DNA from: Deltaproteobacteria bacterium
GTDB lineage: Bacteria > Myxococcota_A > Polyangia > Polyangiales > Polyangiaceae
Reading direction: 5' to 3'
Length of the DNA stretch: 64,000 nucleotides
NCBI GenBank assembly: GCA_016218915.1
Contig: JACRCQ010000076.1
Coordinates: forward strand, 36,618 to 100,617
A model generated the notes under the pieces. That model was not told the DNA's origin. It saw nothing but the letters and a program-made list of their open reading frames with translations, and ran no database searches. Made by a program: the position numbers and the translations under genes. Each line of letters begins with the position of its first letter. Within the stretch, counting starts at the first letter, position 1. Of this stretch, positions 24,483 through 33,117 are shown piece by piece.

Positions 24483-24977
24483 TCAATCCGGGCTGACGCC
24501 GTCGATTGCTACATCTTCCGACGAGTCGATCGGTGCATCGGTCGCGTCGTCGAGCGGCCCATCTTGTTCGCCATCCGTCGGCGCATCGACGCCGCCGTCG
24601 TTGACCTGGCCCGCACCGCCCGAGGCGCCAGCTGCGCCAGCCGTGCCAGCTGTGCCGCCTGTGCCAGCGGCTCCGCCAGCACCGCCCGCGCCTCCGGAGC
24701 CAGCAGATCCACCTTTGCCGCCTCCAGCGGCACCAGCAGATCCGCCCTTCTCGCCACCATCCGAACCCGCGCCTCCACCCTGGGCACCGCCGCCCTGGGA
24801 TCCATCCGCCGCAGCATCTTGCTTGGACCCACCGCCGCTTCCACCGCTGCCCGCGCCGCCACCACTGCCAGTCGCCATGGGTGGTTCAGGCTGCGGGTTG
24901 AGCGCACAAGCACCGAGCACCAGGAGCGCTGCGACCAGGCAGGCACCAGGAAGGAGGGACAGGTTCCGCTGGCACAT
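24483..24977 (-). CDS. LNPQPEPP-motif lipoprotein (copy 1)
   Basis: 164 residues. The signal peptide ends VLGAC, a good lipobox, and the mature protein starts CALNPQPEPPMA. After that come 90 residues of Gly/Ala/Ser with few charged residues and a final Asp-rich acidic tail. No SD; a TGCTAGCAT element ends 7 nt before the ATG. One of three adjacent minus-strand genes with the same start-of-mature-protein motif. Function unknown; surface-exposed lipoprotein inferred. Confidence 0.7.
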   Translation of the reverse strand: MCQRNLSLLPGACLVAALLVLGACALNPQPEPPMATGSGGGAGSGGSGGGSKQDAAADGSQGGGAQGGGAGSDGGEKGGSAGAAGGGKGGSAGSGGAGGAGGAAGTGGTAGTAGAAGASGGAGQVNDGGVDAPTDGEQDGPLDDATDAPIDSSEDVAIDGVSPD

Positions 24978-25099
24978 GCGCGCGATGCTAGCACTTTTCG
25001 CTCCATCGCGGTTTGCTCTGAAAGCAAAGTACCACGCCTGTGCGCCATGGCACAGAATGGCACAAACCGGACCCGCGCGTCAGGGGTGGCAGAGCTGGC

Positions 25100-25558
25100 T
25101 CAATCCGGCGCGGTCACGTCCGGGGGCTCAGCCTCAACCTCGCTCGCGTCTGAGCCCGCACCGTCCGTATCCGATGCCTCGCACCCGCCGTCCTGCTCGC
25201 AAGCACCATCCCACGCGGCGTCACTGCTGTCGCACGCTGCATCGCACGCACCGTCTTCGCCATTGCACTTGCAGTCATCGCCTTCGCACGCGTCGGACGG
25301 GGCAGCGTCTGCATACCAGCCGGTGCCGCCGGCGCCGCCCATGCTCGCTCCGCCTGCGCCTGACGCGCCGCTTGCGCCGCCGCCGTTTGCTCCCGCATGG
25401 CCTGCGTCATGTTGCGTGGTGCCGCCGCTTCCACCGGTTGCGCCTGGCACTGCCATCGGGGGTTCGGGCTGCGGATTGAGAGAGCACGACGTCAGCCACA
25501 CGCAAGCTGCAGCGAATGCTGACGCCAGAACGATGGAAGCCCGTATCCCCAGTGCCAT
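25100..25558 (-). CDS. LNPQPEPP-motif lipoprotein (copy 2)
   Basis: 152 residues from the ATG at 25558 (an upstream ATG at 25603 would put 15 extra residues before the signal). The signal ends WLTSC and the mature protein begins CSLNPQPEPPMAVPG. A Gly/Ala/Ser stalk follows, then a Cys/Asp-rich region (SDACEGDDCKCNGEDGACD) with about ten cysteines and an acidic end. The upstream 18 bp closely match those of copy 1. Function unknown. Confidence 0.7.
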   Translation of the reverse strand: MALGIRASIVLASAFAAACVWLTSCSLNPQPEPPMAVPGATGGSGGTTQHDAGHAGANGGGASGASGAGGASMGGAGGTGWYADAAPSDACEGDDCKCNGEDGACDAACDSSDAAWDGACEQDGGCEASDTDGAGSDASEVEAEPPDVTAPD

Positions 25559-25696
25559 GCGTTCGACGGTAGCACTTTTCGCACCAGAGCGATGCGTGCG
25601 CACCTGTGCAGCGGAGCGCTGCAGTGCATGGACCCTGAGCGCATGGACCCTGACCGAGCGATAGCGGTCCAGACGCGCATCAGACGGGAATTGCGA

Positions 25697-26119
25697 TCAA
25701 TCCACGGCGTTCGCGTCGACTTCGCTGTCCTCATCCCCCGCGCCATCAGCGTGCGCATCGGTACCGCCCTCGCAGGGGCACATCGCATCCGGGTCTGCGT
25801 CCCACGAGCCGCCTTCACAGCCGCCGTCGTCAGCGGTCGCGCAGGGGCAATTGCAGTCGAAGCAGCCTGCATCGTCGGTCAGCGGCGCATCACCGACGCT
25901 CGCGTCATGCATCACGGAGCCACCCGAGCCTCCTGCATAGGCGCCGGCAGCGCCAGAGGCTCCGCCCATACCCGTGCTACCTCCGCCGCCTCCACCCGCG
26001 TCCTGGGTGCCGACCCCATCGATCATCGGGGGCTCCGGCTGTGGATTGAGCGAGCAGGCGGCGACCATGGCGACGCACGCCGCAAGGGCAAGCCAGAGGT
26101 AGTGGGAGCGAGCGAGCAT
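25697..26119 (-). CDS. LNPQPEPP-motif lipoprotein (copy 3)
   Basis: 140 residues. The signal peptide ends MVAAC; the mature protein starts CSLNPQPEPPMIDG. A Gly-rich stalk is followed by a Cys/Asp cluster (DDAGCFDCNCPCATADDGGC) and an acidic tail. GGGGAAG lies 9 nt before the ATG at 26119; the frame also has an ATG at 26140. First of the three tandem lipoprotein genes in transcription order. Cys/Asp-rich tails could bind metal, but no known metal motif is evident. Confidence 0.7.
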   Translation of the reverse strand: MLARSHYLWLALAACVAMVAACSLNPQPEPPMIDGVGTQDAGGGGGGSTGMGGASGAAGAYAGGSGGSVMHDASVGDAPLTDDAGCFDCNCPCATADDGGCEGGSWDADPDAMCPCEGGTDAHADGAGDEDSEVDANAVD

Positions 26120-26246
26120 GGCAGTAGCTTCCCCTAGCACAACGCGGGCCAGCTTCCAGAGGGCCGCGCTGGTGCATTCATCCTACATGCGGCTGCGGCG
26201 TAGGCCAAGCTTGCGCTTCGACATGGGAAGGCGGGATACAGACAGC

Positions 26247-26936
26247 ATGATCGAGGCAACGATCGGGCAAGCGCTTGGCGCGGTGAAGGAGCGCATCGCA
26301 CGAGCTGCGGAGCGGGCAGGGCGTCGGCCGCAAGACGTACTTCTGGTGGCCGTGTCGAAGACGAAGTCAGCGGCAGCCGTTCGCGAAGCGTACGAAGCGG
26401 GGCAGAGAGACTTCGGGGAGAACTACGTGCAGGAGCTTGCGGGCAAGGCGTCGTCGCTCAGCGATCTGCCGGATCTGCGCTGGCACATGATCGGGCATCT
26501 GCAGACGAACAAGGCGAAGCAGGTGCTCAAGATCGCGCACATGGTGCAGACCGTCGACAGCGTGCGGCTTGCAGCGGAGCTGGGTGCGCGTGCACAGCAA
26601 GCGGGCAAGCGACTGCCGGTGCTGCTCGAGGTGAACGTAGGAGCCGAGGAGCAGAAGAGCGGGGTGAGTCTGCATCAGGCGCGCGATCTGATGGAGGCGG
26701 TTGGTCAGCAGGAGGCATTGGAGCTGCGCGGGCTGATGACGGTGCCGCCGTTCGAGCTCGATGCCGAGCAGACGGCGCCGTACTTCAGGAGGATGGCAGA
26801 GCTGCGAGAGGAGCTTGGGGGCGCGCTGCTGCTGCCGGAGCTGTCGATGGGGATGTCGCACGACTTCGAGGTGGCGATCGAGCATGGGGCGACGATGGTG
26901 CGCGTGGGGACGTTGGTGTTCGGCTCGAGGACGTGA
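26247..26936 (+). CDS. YggS/PROSC-family pyridoxal-phosphate homeostasis protein
   Basis: 229 residues with family blocks LLVAVSKTKSAAAVREAYEAG (PLP lysine in VSK), DFGENYVQEL, WHMIGHLQTNKAK, EVNVGAEEQKSGV and LSMGMSHDFEVAIEHGATMVRVGTLVFG (phosphate-binding GMS and G-T/R-V-G ends). The fold is an alanine-racemase-like barrel that buffers PLP without catalysis. ATG at 26247 gives the usual length; ATG at 26223 is a possible alternative, and neither has a strong SD. Divergent from the lipoprotein array and upstream of the ribosomal cluster, 290 bp away. Confidence 0.9.
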   Translation: MIEATIGQALGAVKERIARAAERAGRRPQDVLLVAVSKTKSAAAVREAYEAGQRDFGENYVQELAGKASSLSDLPDLRWHMIGHLQTNKAKQVLKIAHMVQTVDSVRLAAELGARAQQAGKRLPVLLEVNVGAEEQKSGVSLHQARDLMEAVGQQEALELRGLMTVPPFELDAEQTAPYFRRMAELREELGGALLLPELSMGMSHDFEVAIEHGATMVRVGTLVFGSRT

Positions 26937-27017
26937 GGGGGTGGGCGGGCAGGGCCCACAAAAACGGCGTGGTTCCATGATGGAAGCGGATCTCGAGCGA
27001 TTTTCGAACAAAATCGG

Positions 27018-27046
27018 TTGCTAGGTGGTTGGCGAGTTGCTAGAAC
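27018..27046 (+). promoter_or_regulatory. Candidate promoter of the rplV-led ribosomal cluster
   Basis: TTGCTA (27018-27023), 17-nt spacer, TGC-TAGAAC (-10 at 27041-27046). Both hexamers match consensus at 4 of 6 and the TG of an extended -10 is present. Predicted start near 27053 gives a leader of about 174 nt before rplV. This would make the cluster independent of the first half of the S10 operon. Confidence 0.55.
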
Positions 27047-27063
27047 GCGCGCTCCCTGATTTG

Positions 27064-27084
27064 GCCCTTCCTTTTGGGAGGGGC
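27064..27084 (+). promoter_or_regulatory. Hairpin in the rplV leader
   Basis: GCCCTTCC and GGAGGGGC form an 8-bp stem (one G-U pair) around TTTTG, about 12 nt after the predicted transcription start. Position and strength suit an attenuation or ribosomal-protein-binding element, as in other ribosomal protein operons; no U-run follows immediately. Confidence 0.4.
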
Positions 27085-27226
27085 AGCGAAGGCGAGCCGT
27101 AACGGCGCACGCAGGATTCACGTTCCCTGGAAAGGCTGCGCACAGCCAACCAAAGCGCAGCGATGGAAAGGGGCTTCCAACGCGAATCCCACCCCGTGCG
27201 AACGACGGACGCCGAGAGGATGTCCG

Positions 27227-27568
27227 ATGATAAGCAAGGCGAGTGCGATGTTTGCGCGGATCGCGCCGCGCAAGGCCAGGGTTGTCGCCGATCTGGTTCG
27301 GGGCAAGGACGCCGGAGCTGCGCTCCAGATGCTCGAGTTCCTTCGCAAGTCGGCAGCGCCGGTCGTCAGGAAGCTCATCGAGAGCGCCCTGGCGAATGCG
27401 CGTCAACTGGCACCCAACGCGGACGTGGACAAGCTGTTCGTGAGCCGCATCACCGTGGACAAGGGGCCCAACCGCCAGATGCGTCGCTGGCGTCCTCGGG
27501 CGATGGGCAGGGCTACACGCATCACCAAAGGCGTGAGTCACATCCTGGTTGAACTGGACGCGCGCTAG
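27227..27568 (+). CDS. rplV: 50S ribosomal protein L22 (uL22)
   Basis: 113 residues beginning MISKASAMFARIAPRKARVVADLVRG in two visible blocks, with the typical C-terminal beta-hairpin region PNRQMRRWRPRAMGRATRITK that lines the exit tunnel. ATG at 27227 is preceded by GAGAGGA. In most bacteria rpsS and five other genes precede rplV; here it is the first gene, 290 bp after yggS. rpsC follows 15 bp downstream. Confidence 0.96.
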   Translation: MISKASAMFARIAPRKARVVADLVRGKDAGAALQMLEFLRKSAAPVVRKLIESALANARQLAPNADVDKLFVSRITVDKGPNRQMRRWRPRAMGRATRITKGVSHILVELDAR

Positions 27569-27583
27569 GCAAGAGGATTTCCG

Positions 27584-28276
27584 ATGGGACAGAAGACTCA
27601 TCCGTATGGCTTCCGCCTTGGCGTCATCAAGACGTGGACCTCGAAGTGGTACGAGGACAAGGCGTATTCGAAGTGGCTGCACGAGGACATTCGCATCAAG
27701 CGGGCGGTCAAGGACTACCTGTACAACGCCAACATCGCGGGCGTTGAGATCGAGCGTGCGGCCAACAAGGCCAAGGTGATCGTGTTCACGGCTCGTCCGG
27801 GCATGGTCATCGGCAAGGGTGGCAAGGGCATCGAGACCCTGAAGGTCGGCAACATCAAGACTGCGCAGAAGGGCGAAGCGAAGTTCCCGGGCGTGCAGGC
27901 GTTCACCGACAACGAGGTGTTCATCGACGTCCAGGAAGTGCGCAAGGCCGAGACGAACGCGCAGCTGGTGGCCGAGAACATCGCCACGCAGCTGGAGCGT
28001 CGTGTGGCGTTCCGTCGCGCGATGAAGAAGGCGGTGTCCACGGCGATGAAGTTCGGCGCCAAGGGCATTCGCGTGCGTTGCGCGGGGCGTCTGGGTGGCA
28101 GCGAGATGAGCCGGGTGGAGATGTACCGCGAAGGGCGGGTGCCGCTGCACACGCTGCGAGCGGACATCGAGTTCGGCCTGGCAGAGGCGAAGACGACCTA
28201 CGGCGTAATCGGCGTCAAGGTCTGGGTATTCAAGGGCGAGGTTCTGCAGCGCAAGGCGCGGCGGATCCCAGCGTAG
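27584..28276 (+). CDS. rpsC: 30S ribosomal protein S3 (uS3)
   Basis: 230 residues: N-terminal [22 protein letters not shown] domain with [12 protein letters not shown] (GXXG loop, about residues 78-89), and C-terminal domain with [13 protein letters not shown] and [13 protein letters not shown]. It binds the 30S head at the mRNA entry. GAGGATTT before the ATG. 15 bp on either side to rplV and rplP confirms operon membership. Confidence 0.97.
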   Translation: MGQKTHPYGFRLGVIKTWTSKWYEDKAYSKWLHEDIRIKRAVKDYLYNANIAGVEIERAANKAKVIVFTARPGMVIGKGGKGIETLKVGNIKTAQKGEAKFPGVQAFTDNEVFIDVQEVRKAETNAQLVAENIATQLERRVAFRRAMKKAVSTAMKFGAKGIRVRCAGRLGGSEMSRVEMYREGRVPLHTLRADIEFGLAEAKTTYGVIGVKVWVFKGEVLQRKARRIPA

Positions 28277-28291
28277 TGGTGGAGAGAGGTC

Positions 28292-28708
28292 ATGCTTTCC
28301 CCGAAGAGAACCAAGTACCGGAAGATGCAGAAGGGCAACTCGCGAGGCCTGGCCTATCGCGGGTCCGACGTATCCTTCGGTGATTTCGGCCTGCAGGCGA
28401 TCGAGCCGGGGCGTCTGACGTCGCGTCAGATCGAGGCCGCGCGTATGGCGATCACCCGCCATGTCAAGCGCGAGGGCACGCTCTGGATCCGGGTCTTCCC
28501 CGATCGTCCGATCACCAAGAAGCCGCTCGAAGTCCGCATGGGCGGGGGCAAGGGAGCGCCGGAAGAGTGGGCGGCGGACATTCGCCCCGGGCGCGTGATG
28601 TACGAGATCGCGGGAGTCAACGAGGCGATGGCGCGCGAGGCGTTCCGACTCGCCGCGCACAAGCTCCCGCTTGCGTGCAAGTTCCTCGTGCGCGGAGACA
28701 TCACATGA
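28292..28708 (+). CDS. rplP: 50S ribosomal protein L16 (uL16)
   Basis: 138 residues, normal length, with [33 protein letters not shown] and [19 protein letters not shown]-type blocks. It helps build the A-site region near the peptidyl transferase centre. GAGAGG precedes the ATG. Its TGA overlaps the ATG of rpmC (ATGA at 28705-28708). Confidence 0.97.
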   Translation: MLSPKRTKYRKMQKGNSRGLAYRGSDVSFGDFGLQAIEPGRLTSRQIEAARMAITRHVKREGTLWIRVFPDRPITKKPLEVRMGGGKGAPEEWAADIRPGRVMYEIAGVNEAMAREAFRLAAHKLPLACKFLVRGDIT

Positions 28709-28914
28709 AGTCCAAGGACCTGCGCGAGCGATCGACGGAGGATCTGGTTCAGCTGGTAGCGCAGCTTGGAACGGATCTGTTCCAGTTCCGCATGAAAAAC
28801 TTCACCAACCGTCTCGATGACACGAGCCTGGTACGCAAGACCAGGCTGGACATCGCTCGGGTGCGAACGATCCTGGCCCAGCGCGAGCAGGCAGCCAAGA
28901 GCGAGGCGAGGTAG
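28705..28914 (+). CDS. rpmC: 50S ribosomal protein L29 (uL29)
   Basis: 69 residues, [18 protein letters not shown] then [22 protein letters not shown] and RTILAQREQ, the two-helix hairpin of L29 that sits near the tunnel exit and binds SRP and trigger factor. Start at 28705 overlaps the rplP stop; the frame is open upstream only as a shadow. Confidence 0.96.
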   Translation: MKSKDLRERSTEDLVQLVAQLGTDLFQFRMKNFTNRLDDTSLVRKTRLDIARVRTILAQREQAAKSEAR

Positions 28915-28916
28915 TC

Positions 28917-29225
28917 ATGGTCAACGAGCAGACGACCCAGGGCGCTGCGCCCGCGAAGCCGGAATCCGAGGCCACCAAGAGGCGGACGATGACGGGGCGC
29001 GTGACCAGCGACAAGATGGACAAGACCGCGGTGGTCGAGGTCGTGAAGTACGCGCCGCACGCGGTGTACAAGAAGTACGTGCGCACTCGGACGCGCTTCA
29101 AGGCGCACGACGAGAAGAACGAGTGCAAGGTCGGCGATCAGGTCGAGATCGTCGAACACCGGCCGCTGTCCCGCGAGAAGCGCTGGAAGGTCGCGCGCAT
29201 CATCAAGCGCGCCGTGGTCGAGTGA
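28917..29225 (+). CDS. rpsQ: 30S ribosomal protein S17 (uS17) with N-terminal extension
   Basis: 102 residues against about 80-85 in most bacteria. The S17 core starts near residue 22 ([21 protein letters not shown]) and continues through [33 protein letters not shown], all conserved. The extra 21 N-terminal residues are Ala/Glu/Gln/Thr-rich and lack structure motifs. ATG 2 bp after rpmC stop. Confidence 0.95.
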   Translation: MVNEQTTQGAAPAKPESEATKRRTMTGRVTSDKMDKTAVVEVVKYAPHAVYKKYVRTRTRFKAHDEKNECKVGDQVEIVEHRPLSREKRWKVARIIKRAVVE

Positions 29226-29238
29226 GCGAGGTGAAGCC

Positions 29239-29607
29239 ATGATCCAGATGCGCACAATCCTCGATGTCGCCGACAACTCCGGTGCCCGCTCCGTGCAGTG
29301 CATCAAGGTGCTCGGCGGCTCGCGACGCAAGTACGCCGGCCTCGGTGACGTCATCGTGGTCTCCATCAAGGAGGCCCTGCCGAACACCAAGGTCAAGAAG
29401 GGCGACAAGGCCAAGGCCGTCATCGTGCGCGTCGCGCACGTCTGCCCTCGCCCGGATGGAAGCTACATCCGTTTCGACACCAACAGCGCCGTGCTGGTCA
29501 ATCCGCAGATGGAGCCGATTGGCACGCGCATCTTCGGGCCGGTGGCGCGCGAGCTCCGCGGCAAGAAGTTCATGAAGATCATCTCGCTTGCGCCGGAGGT
29601 GCTGTGA
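29239..29607 (+). CDS. rplN: 50S ribosomal protein L14 (uL14)
   Basis: 122 residues, exactly the usual length: [35 protein letters not shown], and [13 protein letters not shown] near the end. L14 lies at the subunit interface and is the binding site of the RsfS silencing factor. GAGGTGAAG before the ATG; its TGA overlaps the next start. Confidence 0.97.
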   Translation: MIQMRTILDVADNSGARSVQCIKVLGGSRRKYAGLGDVIVVSIKEALPNTKVKKGDKAKAVIVRVAHVCPRPDGSYIRFDTNSAVLVNPQMEPIGTRIFGPVARELRGKKFMKIISLAPEVL

Positions 29608-29933
29608 TGAGGCGCATTCGCAAGGGTGACCTGGTCCAGGTCATCAGCGGCAAGTACAAGGGCGCCAAGGGTCGCATCCTGGTCGTGCTCGCCGACGAGG
29701 ACAAAGTCGTCGTCGAGGGCATCAACATCAAGAAGCGTCACGTCAAGCCCAACGCGAAGATGCCGCAAGGCGGAGTGGTGGAGCGCGAAGCGCCGATCCA
29801 TTCCTGCAAGGTGATGCCGATCGATCCGAGCACCGGAAAGCCGACGCGTGTGCGGATCAAGATCGAGGACGGCAAAAAGGTAAGGGTCGCCGTCAAGAGC
29901 GGCACCCTTCTCACGGCTACGGCTAATCCCTGA
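29607..29933 (+). CDS. rplX: 50S ribosomal protein L24 (uL24)
   Basis: 108 residues with the KOW motif [21 protein letters not shown] near the N-terminus and [11 protein letters not shown]. An assembly initiator of the large subunit. ATG at 29607 overlaps the rplN TGA; GTG one codon earlier (29604) is possible, but GGAGG spacing favours the ATG. Confidence 0.96.
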   Translation: MRRIRKGDLVQVISGKYKGAKGRILVVLADEDKVVVEGINIKKRHVKPNAKMPQGGVVEREAPIHSCKVMPIDPSTGKPTRVRIKIEDGKKVRVAVKSGTLLTATANP

Positions 29934-29941
29934 GGCTTGTC

Positions 29942-30763
29942 ATGGCGAAGACCGACGACGAGAAGCCCGGCAAGGAAGACAAGGCCCCGAAGGAGCCGAA
30001 GGCGCCCAAGGAGCCGAAGCAAGGCGCCGAGGCCGCCGCGGAGTCCAAGGAACCCAAGGAGCAGAAGCCCAAGAAGGAAAAGGCTGCTGCGTCCGAGGGC
30101 AAGGGCGACAAGGGCGGGCAAGGCAAGGGCAAAGGCGACAAGGGCAAGGGCGACAAGGGCAAGGGCGACAAGGGCGACAAGGCCGAGGCCAAGAAGCCCG
30201 AGCAGCCTGCGCGTCCCGCTGCGCCACCGCGCCTGCGCGACCGCTATCACCAGGAGATCGCCGCCGCCCTGTCCAAGAAGTTCAGCTACAAGAACCCGAT
30301 GCAGGTGCCGCGCTTGACCAAGATCGTGGTCAACATGGGCCTGGGTGCGGCCGTAGCGAACCCCAAGCTGATCGACTCGGCTGTCGAGGAGATGGCGCAG
30401 ATCACCGGGCAGAAGCCCATCGTGACCCGCGCCAAGAAGGCAATCTCCAACTACAAGCTGCGCACCGGCATCCCCATCGGCGTGATGGTGACCCTGCGCC
30501 GCGAGCAGATGTGGGAGTTCCTCGACCGGCTCATCAGCTTCGCACTGCCGCGCGTGCGCGACTTCAAGGGCGTGAGCGCCAAGGGCTTTGACGGCCGCGG
30601 CAACTTCACGCTGGGTCTGCGAGAGCAGATCATCTTTCCAGAGATCAACTACGACAAGATCGACACGATCAAGGGAATGAACGTGTCGATCGTGACGACG
30701 GCAAGAACCGACGAGGAAGGGCGTGCATTGCTCTCCGAACTCGGCATGCCTTTCCGCACCTGA
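29942..30763 (+). CDS. rplE: 50S ribosomal protein L5 (uL5) with about 90-residue lysine-rich extension
   Basis: 273 residues against about 180 usually. The L5 core starts near residue 97 ([17 protein letters not shown]) and is complete ([64 protein letters not shown]). The first 90 residues are Lys/Glu/Ala/Pro then Gly/Lys/Asp repeats ([11 protein letters not shown]). The ATG at 29942 is the only start close to the rplX stop (8 bp) and the frame is uninterrupted, so the extension is likely translated. L5 binds 5S rRNA; what the tail does is unknown. Confidence 0.93.
   Translation: MAKTDDEKPGKEDKAPKEPKAPKEPKQGAEAAAESKEPKEQKPKKEKAAASEGKGDKGGQGKGKGDKGKGDKGKGDKGDKAEAKKPEQPARPAAPPRLRDRYHQEIAAALSKKFSYKNPMQVPRLTKIVVNMGLGAAVANPKLIDSAVEEMAQITGQKPIVTRAKKAISNYKLRTGIPIGVMVTLRREQMWEFLDRLISFALPRVRDFKGVSAKGFDGRGNFTLGLREQIIFPEINYDKIDTIKGMNVSIVTTARTDEEGRALLSELGMPFRT
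30103..30185 (+). repeat. GGCGACAAGGGCAA-type tandem repeats coding the L5 tail
   Basis: Roughly six 9-15-bp units of ggcgacaagggcaag, in frame and coding Gly-Asp-Lys-Gly-Lys. Length polymorphism without frameshift would be expected. Confidence 0.8.
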
Positions 30764-30774
30764 GGGAACTCACG

Positions 30775-30960
30775 ATGGCTCGTGCATGCTCCTTTGCCAA
30801 GTTGAATCGGGCGCCGAAGTTTTCGGTACGTCATCGCAACCGCTGCAAGATGTGCGGTCGCTCACGCGCTTACTACCGGGACTTTCAGCTGTGCCGTCTA
30901 TGTATGCGCCTTCTGGCGCTCCGTGGGGAACTCCCCGGTGTGATCAAGGCGAGCTGGTGA
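30775..30960 (+). CDS. rpsN: 30S ribosomal protein S14 type Z (uS14, zinc-binding)
   Basis: 61 residues with CKMC and CRLC pairs (CX2C-X12-CX2C), the zinc-binding short form of S14. Blocks [24 protein letters not shown] and [14 protein letters not shown] are typical. It sits in the 30S head and is added late in assembly. GAGGGAA before the ATG, 11 bp after rplE. Confidence 0.96.
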   Translation: MARACSFAKLNRAPKFSVRHRNRCKMCGRSRAYYRDFQLCRLCMRLLALRGELPGVIKASW

Positions 30961-30964
30961 TGCC

Positions 30965-31360
30965 ATGATGACTGATCCCATCGCCGATATGCTCACTCGT
31001 ATCCGCAACGCGGCGCTCGCGCGCCACGACCGGGTGACCCTGCCCTCGAGCAACGTCAAGCGTGCCGTGGCAGAGTTGCTCAAGAACGAGGGCTTCGTCA
31101 CCGAAGTCAGGACCGAGGACGCCAAGCCTCAGCCGCTGCTGACGATCGTCCTGAAGTACGGTCGCGACCGCAAATGCGCCATCGATGGCGTCAAGCGCGT
31201 CTCGCGCCCGGGCCGTCGCGTCTACGTGCGCCACGACAAGATCCCCCCGGTGCTTCACGGCCTGGGCGTAGCCATCCTGTCGACCTCGCACGGCGTGATG
31301 ACCGACAAGGACGCACGTCGCAACAAGCTGGGCGGCGAGTTGCTCTGCGAGGTGTGGTGA
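30965..31360 (+). CDS. rpsH: 30S ribosomal protein S8 (uS8)
   Basis: 131 residues: MMTDPIADMLTRIRNA, SSNVKRAVAELLKNEGF, and the C-terminal GLGVAILSTSHGVMTDKDARRNKLGGELLCEVW. It binds helix 21 of 16S rRNA and in E. coli represses the spc operon. Start may be the first or second of two adjacent ATGs (30965/30968). Overlaps rplF by one base. Confidence 0.97.
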   Translation: MMTDPIADMLTRIRNAALARHDRVTLPSSNVKRAVAELLKNEGFVTEVRTEDAKPQPLLTIVLKYGRDRKCAIDGVKRVSRPGRRVYVRHDKIPPVLHGLGVAILSTSHGVMTDKDARRNKLGGELLCEVW

Positions 31361-31956
31361 TGAGCGAGCAGCAGCAAGACAGGCTGACATCGCGCACCAG
31401 CCGGATCGGCAAGCTGCCGGTGACCATCCCCAAGGGGGTCACGGTGACGATCCAGGGTGCGAAGATCAACGTACAGGGTGCGAAGGGCAAGCTCGAGCTG
31501 GCCCTTCCGCTGAACACGTCCGCGGAGCTCAAGGATGGCCGCGTGGTGGTGAGCTCAACCCTGCCGGGACGCGACGCGGCCCGCATGCAGGGGCTCGCGA
31601 GAGCGCTCATCGCCAACATGGTCAAGGGCACGACCGAGGGCTTCACGCGCACGCTCGAGCTGGTCGGCACCGGATACCGGGCCGAGATGAAGGGCGGCGC
31701 CATTCACTTTGCCCTGGGATTCTCCCATCCCGTGGTCTTCCCGGTCCCGGCTGGCATCTCTGCAGTCGTGCCCGCGGACTCCAAGGGTACGCAGATCGTG
31801 ATCACGGGCGCTGACCGCGCCCTGGTCGGCCAGACCGCGGCCCGCGTCCGCGCGATTCGTCCCCCCGAGCCCTATGGTGGCAAGGGTGTCCGATATCGTG
31901 GCGAGCAGGTCCGCGAGAAGGCGGGCAAGGCAAGTGCGAAGGGTGGCAAGGCCTAA
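31360..31956 (+). CDS. rplF: 50S ribosomal protein L6 (uL6)
   Basis: 198 residues, slightly long because of about 12 extra N-terminal (MSEQQQDRLTSR) and about 8 Lys/Ala C-terminal residues. Core blocks SRIGKLPVTIPKGVTV, MVKGTTEGFTRTLELVGTGYR, GADRALVGQTAARVRAIRPPEPYGGKG are intact. Start ATG at 31360 overlaps the rpsH stop (TGATG). Confidence 0.96.
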   Translation: MSEQQQDRLTSRTSRIGKLPVTIPKGVTVTIQGAKINVQGAKGKLELALPLNTSAELKDGRVVVSSTLPGRDAARMQGLARALIANMVKGTTEGFTRTLELVGTGYRAEMKGGAIHFALGFSHPVVFPVPAGISAVVPADSKGTQIVITGADRALVGQTAARVRAIRPPEPYGGKGVRYRGEQVREKAGKASAKGGKA

Positions 31957-32001
31957 ACGCGATGGGCTGGTCCCGGGTGGGACGGTCCACAGCGCGGAGT
32001 C

Positions 32002-32379
32002 ATGACGATGGCTATGAAATTGGTCGGACGCGAGCGACGCAAGCTCCGCATTCGCAAGAAGGTGGTCGGAACCTCGGAGCGTCCGAGGCTGACCGTGTTC
32101 CGCAGTGCGCGCCACATCTACGCGCAGGTGATCGACGACGTCGCAGGGTGCACCTTGGCGCACGCTTCGACCTTGTCCAAGGACCTGGGGGCCAGTGCGG
32201 CCGCCGAGGGCAAGCCGGCCAAGAAGACCGACAAGGCCAAGCAGGTCGGCGCCCTGGTCGCGAAGATGTGCCTTTCGAAGAGCATCAAGCAGGTGGTCTT
32301 CGATCGGAATGGTTACAAGTACCACGGGCGCATCAGCGCTCTTGCTCAGGCGGCCCGCGCTGCCGGGCTGAAGTTCTAG
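32002..32379 (+). CDS. rplR: 50S ribosomal protein L18 (uL18)
   Basis: 125 residues with [34 protein letters not shown] and [20 protein letters not shown]-type blocks that bind 5S rRNA. GCGGAG before the ATG, 45 bp after rplF. A short Lys/Ala insertion ([12 protein letters not shown]) lies in the usual variable loop. Confidence 0.96.
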   Translation: MTMAMKLVGRERRKLRIRKKVVGTSERPRLTVFRSARHIYAQVIDDVAGCTLAHASTLSKDLGASAAAEGKPAKKTDKAKQVGALVAKMCLSKSIKQVVFDRNGYKYHGRISALAQAARAAGLKF

Positions 32380-32391
32380 CGGAGACAACTC

Positions 32392-32928
32392 ATGAATTTC
32401 GAGCAGCTTCAGCTGGACGAGGAAAAGCTCAAGGAGCGCATCATCCACATCAACCGCGTTGCCAAGGTTGTGAAGGGTGGACGCCGCTTCAGCTTCTCAG
32501 CCCTGGTGGTGGTCGGCGACGAGTCGGGCCACGTGGGCGTGGGGCTGGGCAAGGCCAACGAGGTTCCTGAGGCGATCCGCAAGGGCAACGACCAGGCGCG
32601 CAAGAACATCTTCACCGTGCCCATGGTCGGCTCTTCGATCCCCCATGAGACCGTCGGACACTTCGGCGCAGGCAGGGTCCTGCTGCGTCCGGCCGGCGAC
32701 GGCACGGGCGTTATCGCGGGCGGCGCGGTCCGCGCGGTGGTCGAGTCGGCCGGGATCCGCAACATCCTGACCAAGTGCCTGGGCACGACCAACCCGCACA
32801 ACGTCGTGCGCGCCACCATCGCTGCCCTGCGCGGACTCAAGAGCATCGAGATGGTCGCCTCCAAGCGCGGCAAGTCCAATGACGAGGTCCGTCCCACGCC
32901 TGTCAAGAAGCAGGAGGTGGCACCGTGA
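32392..32928 (+). CDS. rpsE: 30S ribosomal protein S5 (uS5)
   Basis: 178 residues: [30 protein letters not shown] (double-stranded RNA-binding start), [29 protein letters not shown] and [19 protein letters not shown]. Located at the mRNA entry; mutations affect fidelity. GGAGAC before the ATG. Its TGA overlaps the GTG start of rpmD (GTGA). Confidence 0.97.
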   Translation: MNFEQLQLDEEKLKERIIHINRVAKVVKGGRRFSFSALVVVGDESGHVGVGLGKANEVPEAIRKGNDQARKNIFTVPMVGSSIPHETVGHFGAGRVLLRPAGDGTGVIAGGAVRAVVESAGIRNILTKCLGTTNPHNVVRATIAALRGLKSIEMVASKRGKSNDEVRPTPVKKQEVAP

Positions 32929-33113
32929 ACAAGAAGCTCAAGGTCCGTCAGATCCGGAGCTTGGCGAACCGCCCGCATCCTCAGCACGCCGTCATCAAGG
33001 GCCTGGGGCTGCGCGGCATCGGCTCCGAAGTGATCGTCGACAACACCCCTTCGTTCCGGGGCATGGTCAAGAAGGTCCTGCACCTGGTGCGTGTCGAAGA
33101 AGTCGAGGGATAG
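32925..33113 (+). CDS. rpmD: 50S ribosomal protein L30 (uL30)
   Basis: 62 residues starting with GTG at 32925 inside the rpsE stop. Core blocks [30 protein letters not shown] (in two segments) and [20 protein letters not shown] are typical of L30. GGAGG 8 nt upstream inside rpsE. Confidence 0.94.
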   Translation: MNKKLKVRQIRSLANRPHPQHAVIKGLGLRGIGSEVIVDNTPSFRGMVKKVLHLVRVEEVEG

Positions 33114-33117
33114 CGTC

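Noticed and set aside
30103-30185. Short GC-rich tandem repeats as a possible regulatory array
   Set aside because: They lie inside the L5 coding frame and keep the period in threes overall.
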